Positions 9,057 through 16,530 of a stretch of 64,000 nt of DNA are shown here, piece after piece. The position numbers and the translations under genes are program-made. The number at the start of each line of letters is the position of its first letter. Positions within the stretch are counted from its first letter, which is position 1. The notes under the pieces were generated by a model. The model was given only the letters and a program-made list of their open reading frames with translations. It was not told the DNA's origin and ran no database searches. Origin of the DNA: Thiodiazotropha sp040791665. Its GTDB lineage: Bacteria; Pseudomonadota; Gammaproteobacteria; Chromatiales; Chromatiaceae. The DNA is taken from NCBI GenBank assembly GCA_040791665.1, contig JBFNNX010000022.1:236139-300138 (forward strand), in the 5' to 3' direction.

Positions 9057-9815
9057 ATGGATAGCCAGTTCGAACAGATGATGCAAGTTAATATTCAGGG
9101 GAGGGTGTTTATTCTCTGTCAGACCCATGGTGTCACGGATCCTACCATCATCGGTTATTATACGGAGATCATGCATCAGGCTATCAGCGCCATGCTGACA
9201 GATGAGAGCACGCCGGCAGACTTCCACAAGCTGCTCAACGAACAGGCTGACTGGCTGGAATTGGAAATTGGTCAGGTCAGGGGCGGGTCGCCAGGTACCG
9301 ATTCGGTCTCTGCCGCAACCGATGAAATTGAGGATGACGAGAGTGGCGGCGATGGACAAGCGCCGAAAATCCTGAATGCCAACAAGAAGGCCACGGGTTA
9401 TGTGCCTGAAGCCAAGTCGATGCCGGAGCGTCTCAAGGATCGGCGTGCGGATATGGAGCATCTGCTGTTGAATGATTGCGTGACCCTCAAACTGGTAACA
9501 CCCAATGAGGCCGATAAACTGAAGCACGGCCTGGTGGGCAAGGATCCCGATAAGGCGGAAGAGGAAGTTGTCGCCATGTTACGCAACAATCTGCATGCCC
9601 AGGTGCGCAAGTTCATACGAAAACATAATGGCGGTCCCTGGGCGACAGCCACGCTGCAGTCGGAAGTGCGCATGGATATCACCCGTACACGATCCGTGCG
9701 TTCCCTGGTGTCCCTCTCCCGGCAGTTGCTGGAGGAGCGGGAGGAGTGGCTGATGAAAACCAAGAACAGCCTGACCGGCCGGTTTTTCGGCGGCAAGGTG
9801 AAACTGGATAAATAG
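9057..9815 (+). CDS. Uncharacterised protein, 252 residues
   Basis: Not recognised. The frame has codon use like its neighbours and sits in a tight plus-strand run, 18 bp before the next gene. It is soluble-looking, without signal peptide or membrane segment. It has three parts: a helical N-terminal section (1-80), an acidic low-complexity linker (about 85-110, rich in D, E, G, S), and a basic, helical C-terminal half ending in GRFFGGKVKLDK. The arrangement suggests a two-domain cytoplasmic protein joined by a flexible linker. An AGGAG at 9031-9035 is rather far from the ATG at 9057. No function is proposed. Confidence 0.6.
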   Translation: MDSQFEQMMQVNIQGRVFILCQTHGVTDPTIIGYYTEIMHQAISAMLTDESTPADFHKLLNEQADWLELEIGQVRGGSPGTDSVSAATDEIEDDESGGDGQAPKILNANKKATGYVPEAKSMPERLKDRRADMEHLLLNDCVTLKLVTPNEADKLKHGLVGKDPDKAEEEVVAMLRNNLHAQVRKFIRKHNGGPWATATLQSEVRMDITRTRSVRSLVSLSRQLLEEREEWLMKTKNSLTGRFFGGKVKLDK

Positions 9816-9833
9816 TATTTATAGTGGGCCTCT

Positions 9834-10373
9834 ATGGGTAAGCAATACGATCACATCAGCGAAAAACATATCGATTTCATGATTCGTCAACAGCTGTTTT
9901 TTGTCGCAACCGGGATGAGTGACGGACGGATCAATGTCTCACCCAAGGGATTGGACAGTCTGCGCATCATAGACCCCAATCAGGTGGTATGGCTGAATCT
10001 CACCGGCAGCGGTAACGAGACGGCAACCCACCTGAGGGATGATGGGCGTATGACCCTGATGTTCTGTGCCTTCGAGGGCGAGCCCAAGATTCTCAGGCTC
10101 TATGGCAAGGCAACCAGCCATCTCGAAGGCAGCGAAACCTGGGATACCCATATCGGTCGTTTTCCCCTGCTGCCGGGTGCACGACAGATTATCCTCATGG
10201 ATGTGGATCTTGTCGCCAGCTCCTGTGGATTCGGGGTGCCGTTGTTCGAATATGTCGGGCAACGGGATGCCCTTGTGGAATGGGCTGAAAGAAAGGGGGA
10301 CAAGGGCGTCATGGAGTTCAGGGAGAAGCGCAATAAAGTGAGTATCGATGGCAAGCCCACCGACCTGGCGTAG
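9834..10373 (+). CDS. Pyridoxamine 5'-phosphate oxidase-like flavin-binding protein
   Basis: 179 residues matching the short pyridoxamine-phosphate-oxidase-related split-barrel family. FFVATGMSDGRINVSPKGLDSLRI is the typical first barrel hairpin, followed by NLTGSGNETATHLRDDGRMTLMFCAFEG and LRLYGKA. Such proteins bind FMN or a related cofactor and are often annotated as general-stress or nitroreductase-like proteins; this subgroup (PKG...NETA) is widespread but poorly characterised. No signal peptide. It lies 18 bp downstream of the preceding uncharacterised gene and probably shares its transcript. Vitamin B6 synthesis is unlikely because the PdxH-specific C-terminal region is missing. Confidence 0.8.
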   Translation: MGKQYDHISEKHIDFMIRQQLFFVATGMSDGRINVSPKGLDSLRIIDPNQVVWLNLTGSGNETATHLRDDGRMTLMFCAFEGEPKILRLYGKATSHLEGSETWDTHIGRFPLLPGARQIILMDVDLVASSCGFGVPLFEYVGQRDALVEWAERKGDKGVMEFREKRNKVSIDGKPTDLA

Positions 10374-10435
10374 CATCTCAAAACTATTCCTGAATTACCC
10401 ACAATACTCAGCCACCGATCGGGTGATCGTGAATT

Positions 10436-10670
10436 TTATAAGCAAGCCGCAAATGCTCGCAAATAGTTATAAGTCCGCAAATGAAAGCGAATAAACGCAA
10501 ATCTATTTACTAGGGTAGACTGGATGGACCCTATCCTACAGCTTGAGCAATACGACGCTGGTGGGGACTGCCTCACCGTAACTTTTGGTTTAAACCGCCA
10601 CAATGGCGCTTATTCGCATCCATTTGCGGACTATTCATAATATGCGTCTATTTGCGACTTGCATTCATAA
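10436..10670. repeat. Palindromic element with phased GCAAA units, left of yjbQ
   Basis: In the 353-bp gap before yjbQ, a left arm of about 59 bp (10436-10494) containing CGCAAATG, CGCAAATA, CGCAAATG and GCGAATAA is matched by an imperfect inverted right arm at 10609-10670 (CTTATTCGC, CATTTGCGG, TATTTGCGA, CATTCATAA). The two arms enclose about 114 bp of unique sequence, including TAGGGT...ACCCTA. Within each arm several GCAAA/TTTGC units repeat at roughly 10-bp spacing. There is no coding potential. It is related in structure to the element at 11268-11476. Confidence 0.65.
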
Positions 10671-10726
10671 CGCCTTCTGTGAGGCTAAAGCATATAGCTG
10701 AGAATGGTGGATAATCAGGAAACTTT

Positions 10727-11143
10727 TTACTCCCCATACAGGGTAAGGGTGACGCTGCGCTGGTGAGGGTGGGTACGATGCTCCCACAGAAAGATCCCCT
10801 GCCAGGTTCCCAGCGCGGGTCTGCCTTGGCTGATCGGCAGGCTCAAATCCATATGGGTCAGGATCGATCGAACATGCGCCGGCATGTCGTCCGGTCCCTC
10901 CAGGGTGTGATCGAAGATCGGATCGCCATCAGGCACCAGGCGGGACATGATTCGCTCCAGATCGGTACGTACCGTCGGATCGGCGTTTTCACATAGGATC
11001 AGTGAGGCGCTGGTGTGTTGGATGAAGAGTTGGCATATTCCGGTCACTATCCCGGCGCGACTGATCACCTCCGCCACCTCGCCGGTGATGTTGTAGGTGT
11101 TGCGTCCCCGGGTCTGTATCTGTAGCCGCTCCTGGATCACCAT
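10727..11143 (-). CDS. yjbQ: YjbQ family (UPF0047) protein
   Basis: 138 residues of the YjbQ/UPF0047 family. FIQHTSASLILCENADPTVRTDL is the family signature; DHTLEGPDDMPAH and LGTWQGIFLWEHR complete the conserved core with the histidines and glutamate thought to form the active site. Members are annotated as secondary thiamine-phosphate synthases because E. coli YjbQ can replace ThiE in complementation tests; the true physiological role is unsettled. Start at the ATG at 11141-11143. The gene stands alone on the minus strand and is flanked on both sides by palindromic repeats of the same type, suggesting it may have moved or been bracketed by repeat expansion. Confidence 0.9.
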   Translation of the reverse strand: MVIQERLQIQTRGRNTYNITGEVAEVISRAGIVTGICQLFIQHTSASLILCENADPTVRTDLERIMSRLVPDGDPIFDHTLEGPDDMPAHVRSILTHMDLSLPISQGRPALGTWQGIFLWEHRTHPHQRSVTLTLYGE

Positions 11144-11267
11144 CTTTGCCTTTCTCCCGCCTGTTCTGGCATGCTGTGAATGAGCGAATAGTACAACAGG
11201 CCTTCCACCTCATCGAGTGGGTAGAACGGTTATTCAAAAAACCAGCCAGCAAAGAGCTATCGGTCTG

Positions 11268-11476
11268 GCCGCAAAGTAACGCAAATCACCGCAAACTGTC
11301 GCAAATGATATGACAATGTTTCCAGCTGCCATACAGTCCACTGCAGATTCAGCCGTTATTGGCAACCTCCGCTGGATTGCAAAGTGTATTACATTTGGAT
11401 TGGCGACAGTCGGCTACCGTTATCCTTATCTGAGAATGTTTGCGTTCATTTGTGGTGATTCGCGTCCATTTGCGGC
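11268..11476. repeat. Palindromic element with exactly 10-bp-phased GCAAA units, right of yjbQ
   Basis: Four GCAAA units start at 11271, 11281, 11291 and 11301, a perfect 10-bp period. The inverted arm has TTTGC, TTTGT, TTCGC and TTTGC at 11439, 11449, 11459 and 11469, again exactly 10 bp apart. The arms (11268-11308 and 11438-11476) align as an imperfect inverted repeat around about 130 bp. It occupies most of the 398-bp space between yjbQ and recG. Phasing of A-tracts with the helical turn could give bent DNA or a cooperative protein-binding surface. The arms resemble those at 10436-10670. Confidence 0.65.
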
Positions 11477-11509
11477 TTTTTCCTCCTTGCTATGTCACCC
11501 ATTTGATCA

Positions 11510-11535
11510 AAGGAGGAGCCGTGCAACGAAAGTGA
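11510..11535 (+). promoter_or_regulatory. Strong Shine-Dalgarno with 4-codon minicistron ahead of recG
   Basis: AAGGAGGAG at 11510-11518 is close to a perfect ribosome binding site, but the start it best serves is a GTG at 11521 that opens only GTG-CAA-CGA-AAG-TGA (stop 11533-11535). The recG frame is the same frame and resumes at TTG 11542. Either this is a leader minicistron or a nonsense change has shortened the recG N-terminus and forced a TTG start. Confidence 0.4.
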
Positions 11536-11541
11536 ACAGCT

Positions 11542-13644
11542 TTGAATAAGGAAAGTTCATCAACGAGTCTGGCCGAACAACCCGTCACGGTATTGAAAGG
11601 GGTCGGGGCGAGGAACGCCGAAAAGCTCGCCAGGTTGGGCATTGCGAACCTGCAGGATCTCCTGTTCCATCTGCCGTTGCGCTACCAGGACCGAACCCGG
11701 ATTCAACCGATCGGCAGCCTGCGGCGTGGAGATCAGGCGGTAATCGAGGGGGAGGTCGATCTGGCGGAGATCAAGTTCGGGCGTCGCCGCTCACTGATGG
11801 TGCATCTTTCAGACGGCACGGGCGGCCTGTTCCTGCGCTTTTTCTATTTCAGCAATGCCCAGCGGCAAGCGTTGAATCGCGGTGTTCGATTACGCTGCTT
11901 CGGTGAAGTGCGCAATGGCCCCAACAGTCTGGAGATGGTACATCCCGAATATCAACGTATCGACCCGGATCAACCTATGCAGGTGGAGACGTCGCTGACG
12001 CCGATCTACCCCACTACGGAAGGTATCCATCAATTGACCCTGCGCGGTCTCATGCAACAGGCCTTGCAGTGGTTGCATCGGCAGCCGGAAGGGTTGAGGG
12101 AGTGGCTACCTCAGTCATTGCTGGCTCGTTTCCCTCAATTGAATTTGGCGCAGGCGGTCAGCTACCTCCACTCGCCACCCCCCGATGCCGATCAACAACG
12201 GCTTCTGGCGGGGATTCATCCGGCACAACAGCGACTCTCCTATGAGGAGTTGCTCGCCCATCAGATCAGTTTGCGCCGCATGCGGGCTCACCATCAACGT
12301 ATTCGCACCACCCCTTTTGTGGCGGACAACAGGCTTAAGCAGGCGCTCCTTAACGCGCTGCCTTTCGAATTGACCGCGGCACAGAGCCGGGTAGTGGCCG
12401 AGATTGAGCAGGATCTCGTGCGTTCCCAGCCGATGCAGCGCCTGGTACAGGGAGATGTGGGTTCGGGTAAGACCGTGGTCAGCGCCATGGCGGCCCTGCA
12501 GGCCATCGGTGCCGGCAGTCAGGTTGCCTTGATGGCGCCCACGGAGCTACTGGCGGAACAACATCTGCGCAACTTCTCTCAATGGCTGCTGCCGTTGGGG
12601 ATCGAAATCGGCTGGCTCACCGGGCGGCTCAAAGGACGTCCCCGGGAGGCGGTCATCGAACGGATCGCAACAGGGGAGATTCAGCTGGCGGTCGGTACCC
12701 ATGCCCTGTTTCAACAGGATGTGGTGTTCAGCGATCTCGGCCTAGTGGTGATCGACGAGCAGCACCGCTTCGGTGTCCATCAGCGATTGGCATTGCGCGA
12801 GAAGGGGGACCGGCAGGGTCACACCCCCCATCAGTTGATCATGACCGCCACGCCGATCCCTCGCACGTTGGCGATGACCGCCTATGCCGACCTCGACCTG
12901 TCGGTCATCGATAGCCTTCCGCCAGGTCGTAAACCGGTCACCACGGCGGTGATATCCGATGGCAGGCGCGATGAGGTGGTGGAGCGGGTACGGGCGGCCT
13001 GCGCCCAGGGACGCCAGGCCTATTGGGTCTGCACCCTGATCGAGGAGTCGGAGGCGCTGCAGTGCCAGGCGGCGGAGGAGAGTGCACGATTGCTGGCCGA
13101 GGCCCTGCCGGATTTGCACGTGGCCTTGGTGCACGGTCGGGTCAGGCAGGAAGAGAAAGAGCGTGTCATGCGGGATTTCCAATCCGGCGCGGTTGATCTG
13201 CTGGTTGCCACGACGGTGATCGAGGTGGGCATGGATGTCCCGAATGCGAGTCTGATGATTATCGAAAACCCCGAACGTCTGGGGCTCGCTCAGCTGCATC
13301 AGTTGCGTGGCAGGGTGGGCCGTGGCAGCGAGGAGAGCCACTGTGTATTGATGTATCATTCCCCGCTTTCGGCTAACGCAAAAGAGCGCCTGGCGATTCT
13401 GCGCGAGACCGGCGATGGCTTCATTATCGCCCAAAAAGATCTGGAGATGAGAGGCCCGGGAGAGGTACTGGGTACCCGGCAGACCGGTGAAATGCAGCTG
13501 CGAATTGCGGATCTGGTGAGGGATCAGGGGATGCTCGACGAGGTGCGTCAAGCGGCGGAGATGCTATTGCAGAACGACCCTCAAGCGGCGTCCCAACTGG
13601 TCAAGCGCTGGTTGGGCGGGCGTGTCGATTATGTCAAGGTCTAG
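11542..13644 (+). CDS. recG: ATP-dependent DNA helicase RecG
   Basis: 700 residues, the usual RecG size. The N-terminal wedge begins LKGVGARNAEKLARLGI and LLFHLPLRYQDRT and carries the OB-fold that splits branched DNA. Superfamily 2 motor motifs follow: Walker A GDVGSGKT (about 305), the DEQH box in VIDEQHRFGVHQ (about 404), TATPIPRT, and the motif VI region QLHQLRGRVGRG. RecG remodels stalled replication forks and R-loops. An in-frame stop at 11533 leaves TTG 11542 as the only start before the conserved wedge motif; the first in-frame ATG lies some 85 codons further in. It follows the spoT neighbourhood, as in E. coli. Confidence 0.95.
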   Translation: MNKESSSTSLAEQPVTVLKGVGARNAEKLARLGIANLQDLLFHLPLRYQDRTRIQPIGSLRRGDQAVIEGEVDLAEIKFGRRRSLMVHLSDGTGGLFLRFFYFSNAQRQALNRGVRLRCFGEVRNGPNSLEMVHPEYQRIDPDQPMQVETSLTPIYPTTEGIHQLTLRGLMQQALQWLHRQPEGLREWLPQSLLARFPQLNLAQAVSYLHSPPPDADQQRLLAGIHPAQQRLSYEELLAHQISLRRMRAHHQRIRTTPFVADNRLKQALLNALPFELTAAQSRVVAEIEQDLVRSQPMQRLVQGDVGSGKTVVSAMAALQAIGAGSQVALMAPTELLAEQHLRNFSQWLLPLGIEIGWLTGRLKGRPREAVIERIATGEIQLAVGTHALFQQDVVFSDLGLVVIDEQHRFGVHQRLALREKGDRQGHTPHQLIMTATPIPRTLAMTAYADLDLSVIDSLPPGRKPVTTAVISDGRRDEVVERVRAACAQGRQAYWVCTLIEESEALQCQAAEESARLLAEALPDLHVALVHGRVRQEEKERVMRDFQSGAVDLLVATTVIEVGMDVPNASLMIIENPERLGLAQLHQLRGRVGRGSEESHCVLMYHSPLSANAKERLAILRETGDGFIIAQKDLEMRGPGEVLGTRQTGEMQLRIADLVRDQGMLDEVRQAAEMLLQNDPQAASQLVKRWLGGRVDYVKV

Positions 13645-13742
13645 GGCGGATTGGATTGGTTCTGACTGGCCCTGGCAGCCCTTCAATTTCGTCATTCAAC
13701 CACTGGGTGTGCGATAATAATCCATTTGCGGGATGAGATAGA

Positions 13743-14330
13743 TTGAGTCAGCAGAGAAGTAATTGGTCGAACCCTGAGCCGAATTGGAGCGATTGGCGTC
13801 ATCGCCCACATTTGCAGATACCGTCACCGGTTGCTTCATGGCTGGGTGACAGGGGTTCACTGACTCAACGTGTTATCCAATGCTGTGGTGAGGGCCAGTT
13901 CAAAGTACGCCTGCTGCATCAGGGTTGGGGAACTCCTCTCAACAGCGAGTGCCGTATATTGAGAATGCGCAGAGGGTTGGTGGCGCTGGTGAGGGATGTG
14001 GAATTGCAGTGCGACGGCACCCCCTGGGTCTTCGCCCGTACGCTGATACCGATCACCAGTCTCAAGGGGGCGGCGCAACGGTTGACGCAGCTGGGTGAAA
14101 AGCCGTTGGGTGCAGTGCTTTTTTCCGATCCGAAAGTGATTCGGGGCGCAACACAGGTGGCGCGCCTGCGGCCCGGGCAGCCTCTGTTCGAGACGGCCTG
14201 CAATCATCTGCAGCAAAAACCGAACCATCTCTGGGGGCGACGCACCCTGTTTTTTGTGCAAAAGAGACCGTTACTGGTGAATGAGATTTTTCTCCCGACC
14301 CTGCCGCTTAAGGGAGACAGCTGTCGATGA
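13743..14330 (+). CDS. ubiC: Chorismate pyruvate-lyase
   Basis: 195 residues. The central RECRILRMRRG-like core, the WVFARTLIPI segment and the closing LLVNEIFLPTL are characteristic of UbiC, which converts chorismate to 4-hydroxybenzoate plus pyruvate at the head of ubiquinone synthesis. The frame opens with TTG at 13743; the first in-frame ATG is too far inside. UbiA follows with a 4-bp ATGA overlap, making a ubiC-ubiA unit and supporting the call. Cytoplasmic, no signal peptide. The N-terminal ~25 residues are tryptophan-rich and less conserved, so the exact start is less sure than the function. Confidence 0.88.
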   Translation: MSQQRSNWSNPEPNWSDWRHRPHLQIPSPVASWLGDRGSLTQRVIQCCGEGQFKVRLLHQGWGTPLNSECRILRMRRGLVALVRDVELQCDGTPWVFARTLIPITSLKGAAQRLTQLGEKPLGAVLFSDPKVIRGATQVARLRPGQPLFETACNHLQQKPNHLWGRRTLFFVQKRPLLVNEIFLPTLPLKGDSCR

Positions 14331-15238
14331 CAAGCCAACAGGTTGACCTGATACCTTCGGGTGCCGGCCCAGCGGGCTGGCTGGAACGGCTGCGCCGCTA
14401 CGCGGTGCTGGTACGGCTGAATCGGCCCATCGGAATATTGCTGTTGATGTGGCCTACCCTGTGGGCATTGTGGATTGCGGGTAATGGAACACCCCCCTGG
14501 CACATCGTATTGGTGTTCGTCACCGGGGTGGCGCTGATGCGATCCGCCGGTTGTGCAATCAACGACTATGCCGATCGTGAGTTCGACGGCCAAGTGGCGC
14601 GTACCCAGGCCCGGCCCATCGCCGCAGGGCTGGTCAGCCCGCGCGAGGCATTGGGCGTGTTTATCGTGCTCTCCCTGTTGGCCGCTTCACTGCTGTTTTT
14701 TCTCAACTGGCCAACCCGCTATATGTCACTGGTTGCGTTGTTGCTGACTGCGGTCTACCCCTTCATGAAGCGTTATACCCATCTGCCCCAGGTCGTGCTG
14801 GGCGCCGCCTTTGGCTGGGCGGTGCCAATGGCTTTCATGGCGCTCAATGAAAGCGTGCCGCCGGTTGCCTGGCTGCTGTTCTGCACCACGCTGATCTGGG
14901 CGCTTATCTACGATACCCAATACGCCATGGTGGACCGGGAGGACGACCTCAAGATCGGAGTCAAATCGAGCGCGATCCTGTTCGGCCGCCATGACAAGCT
15001 GATCATCGGCTTACTGCAAACGGCCATGATACTGCTGCTGCTGATGGTCGGGATGCTGCTCGAACGTGGCGCTTTCTACTATCTGGGCCTGTTGAGCGGC
15101 GCCGGGCTGTTTGCCTACCAGCAATGGCTCATCCGGGCCCGCGAACCCAAGGCCTGCTTCGAGGCCTTTCTCAACAACAATCAGTTCGGCATGGTGATCT
15201 TTATCGGGTTGCTGGTCGACTATCTGTCATTCGGATAG
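14327..15238 (+). CDS. ubiA: 4-hydroxybenzoate polyprenyltransferase
   Basis: 303 residues with about eight to nine membrane helices. The prenyl-diphosphate/Mg binding aspartate motif NDYADREFDGQVARTQARP lies at about residue 80, and the second motif YDTQYAMVDREDDLKIGVKS at about residue 195. UbiA attaches the polyprenyl tail to 4-hydroxybenzoate in the inner membrane, the step after UbiC. It overlaps the ubiC stop by 4 bp and is thus translationally coupled. The next gene, the integron integrase, converges on it with only 22 bp between the two stops. Confidence 0.95.
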   Translation: MTSQQVDLIPSGAGPAGWLERLRRYAVLVRLNRPIGILLLMWPTLWALWIAGNGTPPWHIVLVFVTGVALMRSAGCAINDYADREFDGQVARTQARPIAAGLVSPREALGVFIVLSLLAASLLFFLNWPTRYMSLVALLLTAVYPFMKRYTHLPQVVLGAAFGWAVPMAFMALNESVPPVAWLLFCTTLIWALIYDTQYAMVDREDDLKIGVKSSAILFGRHDKLIIGLLQTAMILLLLMVGMLLERGAFYYLGLLSGAGLFAYQQWLIRAREPKACFEAFLNNNQFGMVIFIGLLVDYLSFG

Positions 15239-15256
15239 GCAAAGGCCCATTGGGCG

Positions 15257-15268
15257 AGTGTTAACAGG
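15257..15268. repeat. Partial copy of the convergent-junction repeat
   Basis: AGTGTTAACAGG occurs here in the ubiA/intI convergent junction and again at 18532-18543, so the integron segment is bracketed by a 12-bp direct repeat. The last bases overlap the intI stop codon (TTA at 15261-15263). Beyond these 12 bases similarity to the 18.5-kb and 53.1-kb copies fades. Confidence 0.4.
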
Positions 15269-16247
15269 TCTTTAAGACAGCGCCTAAAGGGCTGATAACG
15301 GCAGAGCCCGAACGTTGAAGCACATGGGTGTAGATTTGAGTGGTTCTGACATCCGTGTGGCCCAGCTGTTCCTGGACGGTGCGTATATCCATACCACGTT
15401 CCAAGAGGTGTGTGGCGAAGGAGTGGCGTAAAGTATGGCAACTGGCTTTTTTGTTGATACCCGATTGTCGCACGGCTGATGTAACGGCCTTTCTCACACA
15501 GCTTTCGTCGATATGATGACGCCGTTCAATCCCGGAACGCGGATCGAGACTCCGTGTTGATGAGGGAAATATATACTGCCATTTCCACTCCCGGTCAGCG
15601 TTTGGGTACTTACGGGCCAAAGCATGCGGCAGATAGACACGACCGAAACCCTCCTGCAGATCTCGCTCATGTAATGTAAGAACGGTTTCCAGATGGCGCT
15701 GAATGGGTTTTATGACCTCATCTGCGAGGGTGACCACCCTGTCTTTACCCCCCTTTCCATTTCTTACAAAGATTGCCCGCCGATCAAAATCGATATCCAT
15801 GACACGGAGCCTGACACTTTCGATCAATCTCAGACCGGAGCCGTACTGCAGGCACGCGATTAACCAGTGAACGCCATTCAGTTTGGAAAGTACTTTGGCA
15901 ACCTCGATTTGTGTCAGAACGACAGGCAGCTTTTGTGGTTTCTTGGCACGAACCAGACCATGGATATCCTTCAACGGGTGATCCAGCACATGTCGGTACA
16001 TAAAGACCAACGCGTTGAGTGCGATATTTTGAGTACTGGCCGCAACATTTTTCTGCACGGCAAGATAAGTGAGAAAAGCTGCCACTTCCCGCTCAGCCAT
16101 CTCTTCGGGATGACGTTTGTTATGGAAATAAATATACCTTTTTATCCAGTGAAGGTATGTTTCTTCAGTTCGGCGACTGTAATGTCGAACGCGTATGGCA
16201 TCGATAACTTTTTGTAAAAAAGGGGATTTGTGAGTATTTTCTTCCAT
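15261..16247 (-). CDS. intI: Integron integrase (IntI-type tyrosine recombinase)
   Basis: 328 residues. All tyrosine-recombinase catalytic residues are present: Arg140 (SGLRL), Lys168 (GKGGKDR), His271 and Arg274 (HTLRH), His297 (LGHTD) and nucleophile Tyr306. They keep the same spacing as IntI1 (R146/H277/R280/H303/Y312, a constant offset of 6). The extra IntI-specific helix between the third and fourth boxes is present (ADREWKWQYIFPS...DPRSGIERRHH, about 215-247), which distinguishes integron integrases from XerC/D. It is intact and probably active. It reads away from the cassettes, the normal integron arrangement, with ATG at 16247. Cassette-end matches downstream confirm the system. The protein integrates circular cassettes at attI and recombines folded attC sites. 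Confidence 0.95.
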   Translation of the reverse strand: MEENTHKSPFLQKVIDAIRVRHYSRRTEETYLHWIKRYIYFHNKRHPEEMAEREVAAFLTYLAVQKNVAASTQNIALNALVFMYRHVLDHPLKDIHGLVRAKKPQKLPVVLTQIEVAKVLSKLNGVHWLIACLQYGSGLRLIESVRLRVMDIDFDRRAIFVRNGKGGKDRVVTLADEVIKPIQRHLETVLTLHERDLQEGFGRVYLPHALARKYPNADREWKWQYIFPSSTRSLDPRSGIERRHHIDESCVRKAVTSAVRQSGINKKASCHTLRHSFATHLLERGMDIRTVQEQLGHTDVRTTQIYTHVLQRSGSAVISPLGAVLKTC

Positions 16248-16307
16248 GATTAAGTACTCGTTATGTTCTCATTATATTAAAGAGTATAAACGTGATAAGG
16301 ATTGTCA

Positions 16308-16418
16308 ATGAATGCCGGATTTGGAAATAGTGGGCAACATGCCTCTTTTTGCCGTTCAGGATTTAATAATCTTATTACTGAGCACGAATATGAATATTGG
16401 CAAGTGGATGAAATTTAG
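16308..16418 (+). CDS. 36-codon ORF between intI and the first cassette
   Basis: A short plus-strand frame opens with ATG at 16308 behind AAGGA (16296-16300) at good spacing and ends at TAG 16416-16418. The product would begin MNAGFGNSGQH and end EYEYWQVDEI; no family is recognised. It lies on the attI side of the cassette array and reads towards the first cassette. In class 1 integrons a short ORF in attI (ORF-11) raises translation of the first cassette, so this could be a similar leader peptide. It might equally be debris of an old cassette. Support is the ribosome binding site and location only. Confidence 0.35.
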   Translation: MNAGFGNSGQHASFCRSGFNNLITEHEYEYWQVDEI

Positions 16419-16530
16419 GGTAAAACTAAAGCAAAACAGGGAGGTTTCATCTTTTTGTGTTCCCTCCCCCAACGTAACTTGCAGGCAAATTGCACGTTTG
16501 TTTTCGTGCAGTTTGCCTTCTATCCTACAG
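16419..16530 (+). other. attI-side recombination region with two hairpins
   Basis: The first cassette begins at 16531, so the preceding segment should contain attI, with crossover between G16530 and T16531 (G|TTAGC). Two inverted repeats lie here: GGGAGG (16439-16444) with CCTCCC (16463-16468), and a strong 13-bp stem 16484-16496 / 16505-16517 (one G.T pair, loop TTTGTTTT). The strong hairpin could end transcripts coming from upstream or shape attI. AAC/GTT spacing around it is not symmetrical enough to call an attC. The rest of the 307-bp intI-to-GTG gap is the small ORF and its leader. Confidence 0.55.
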
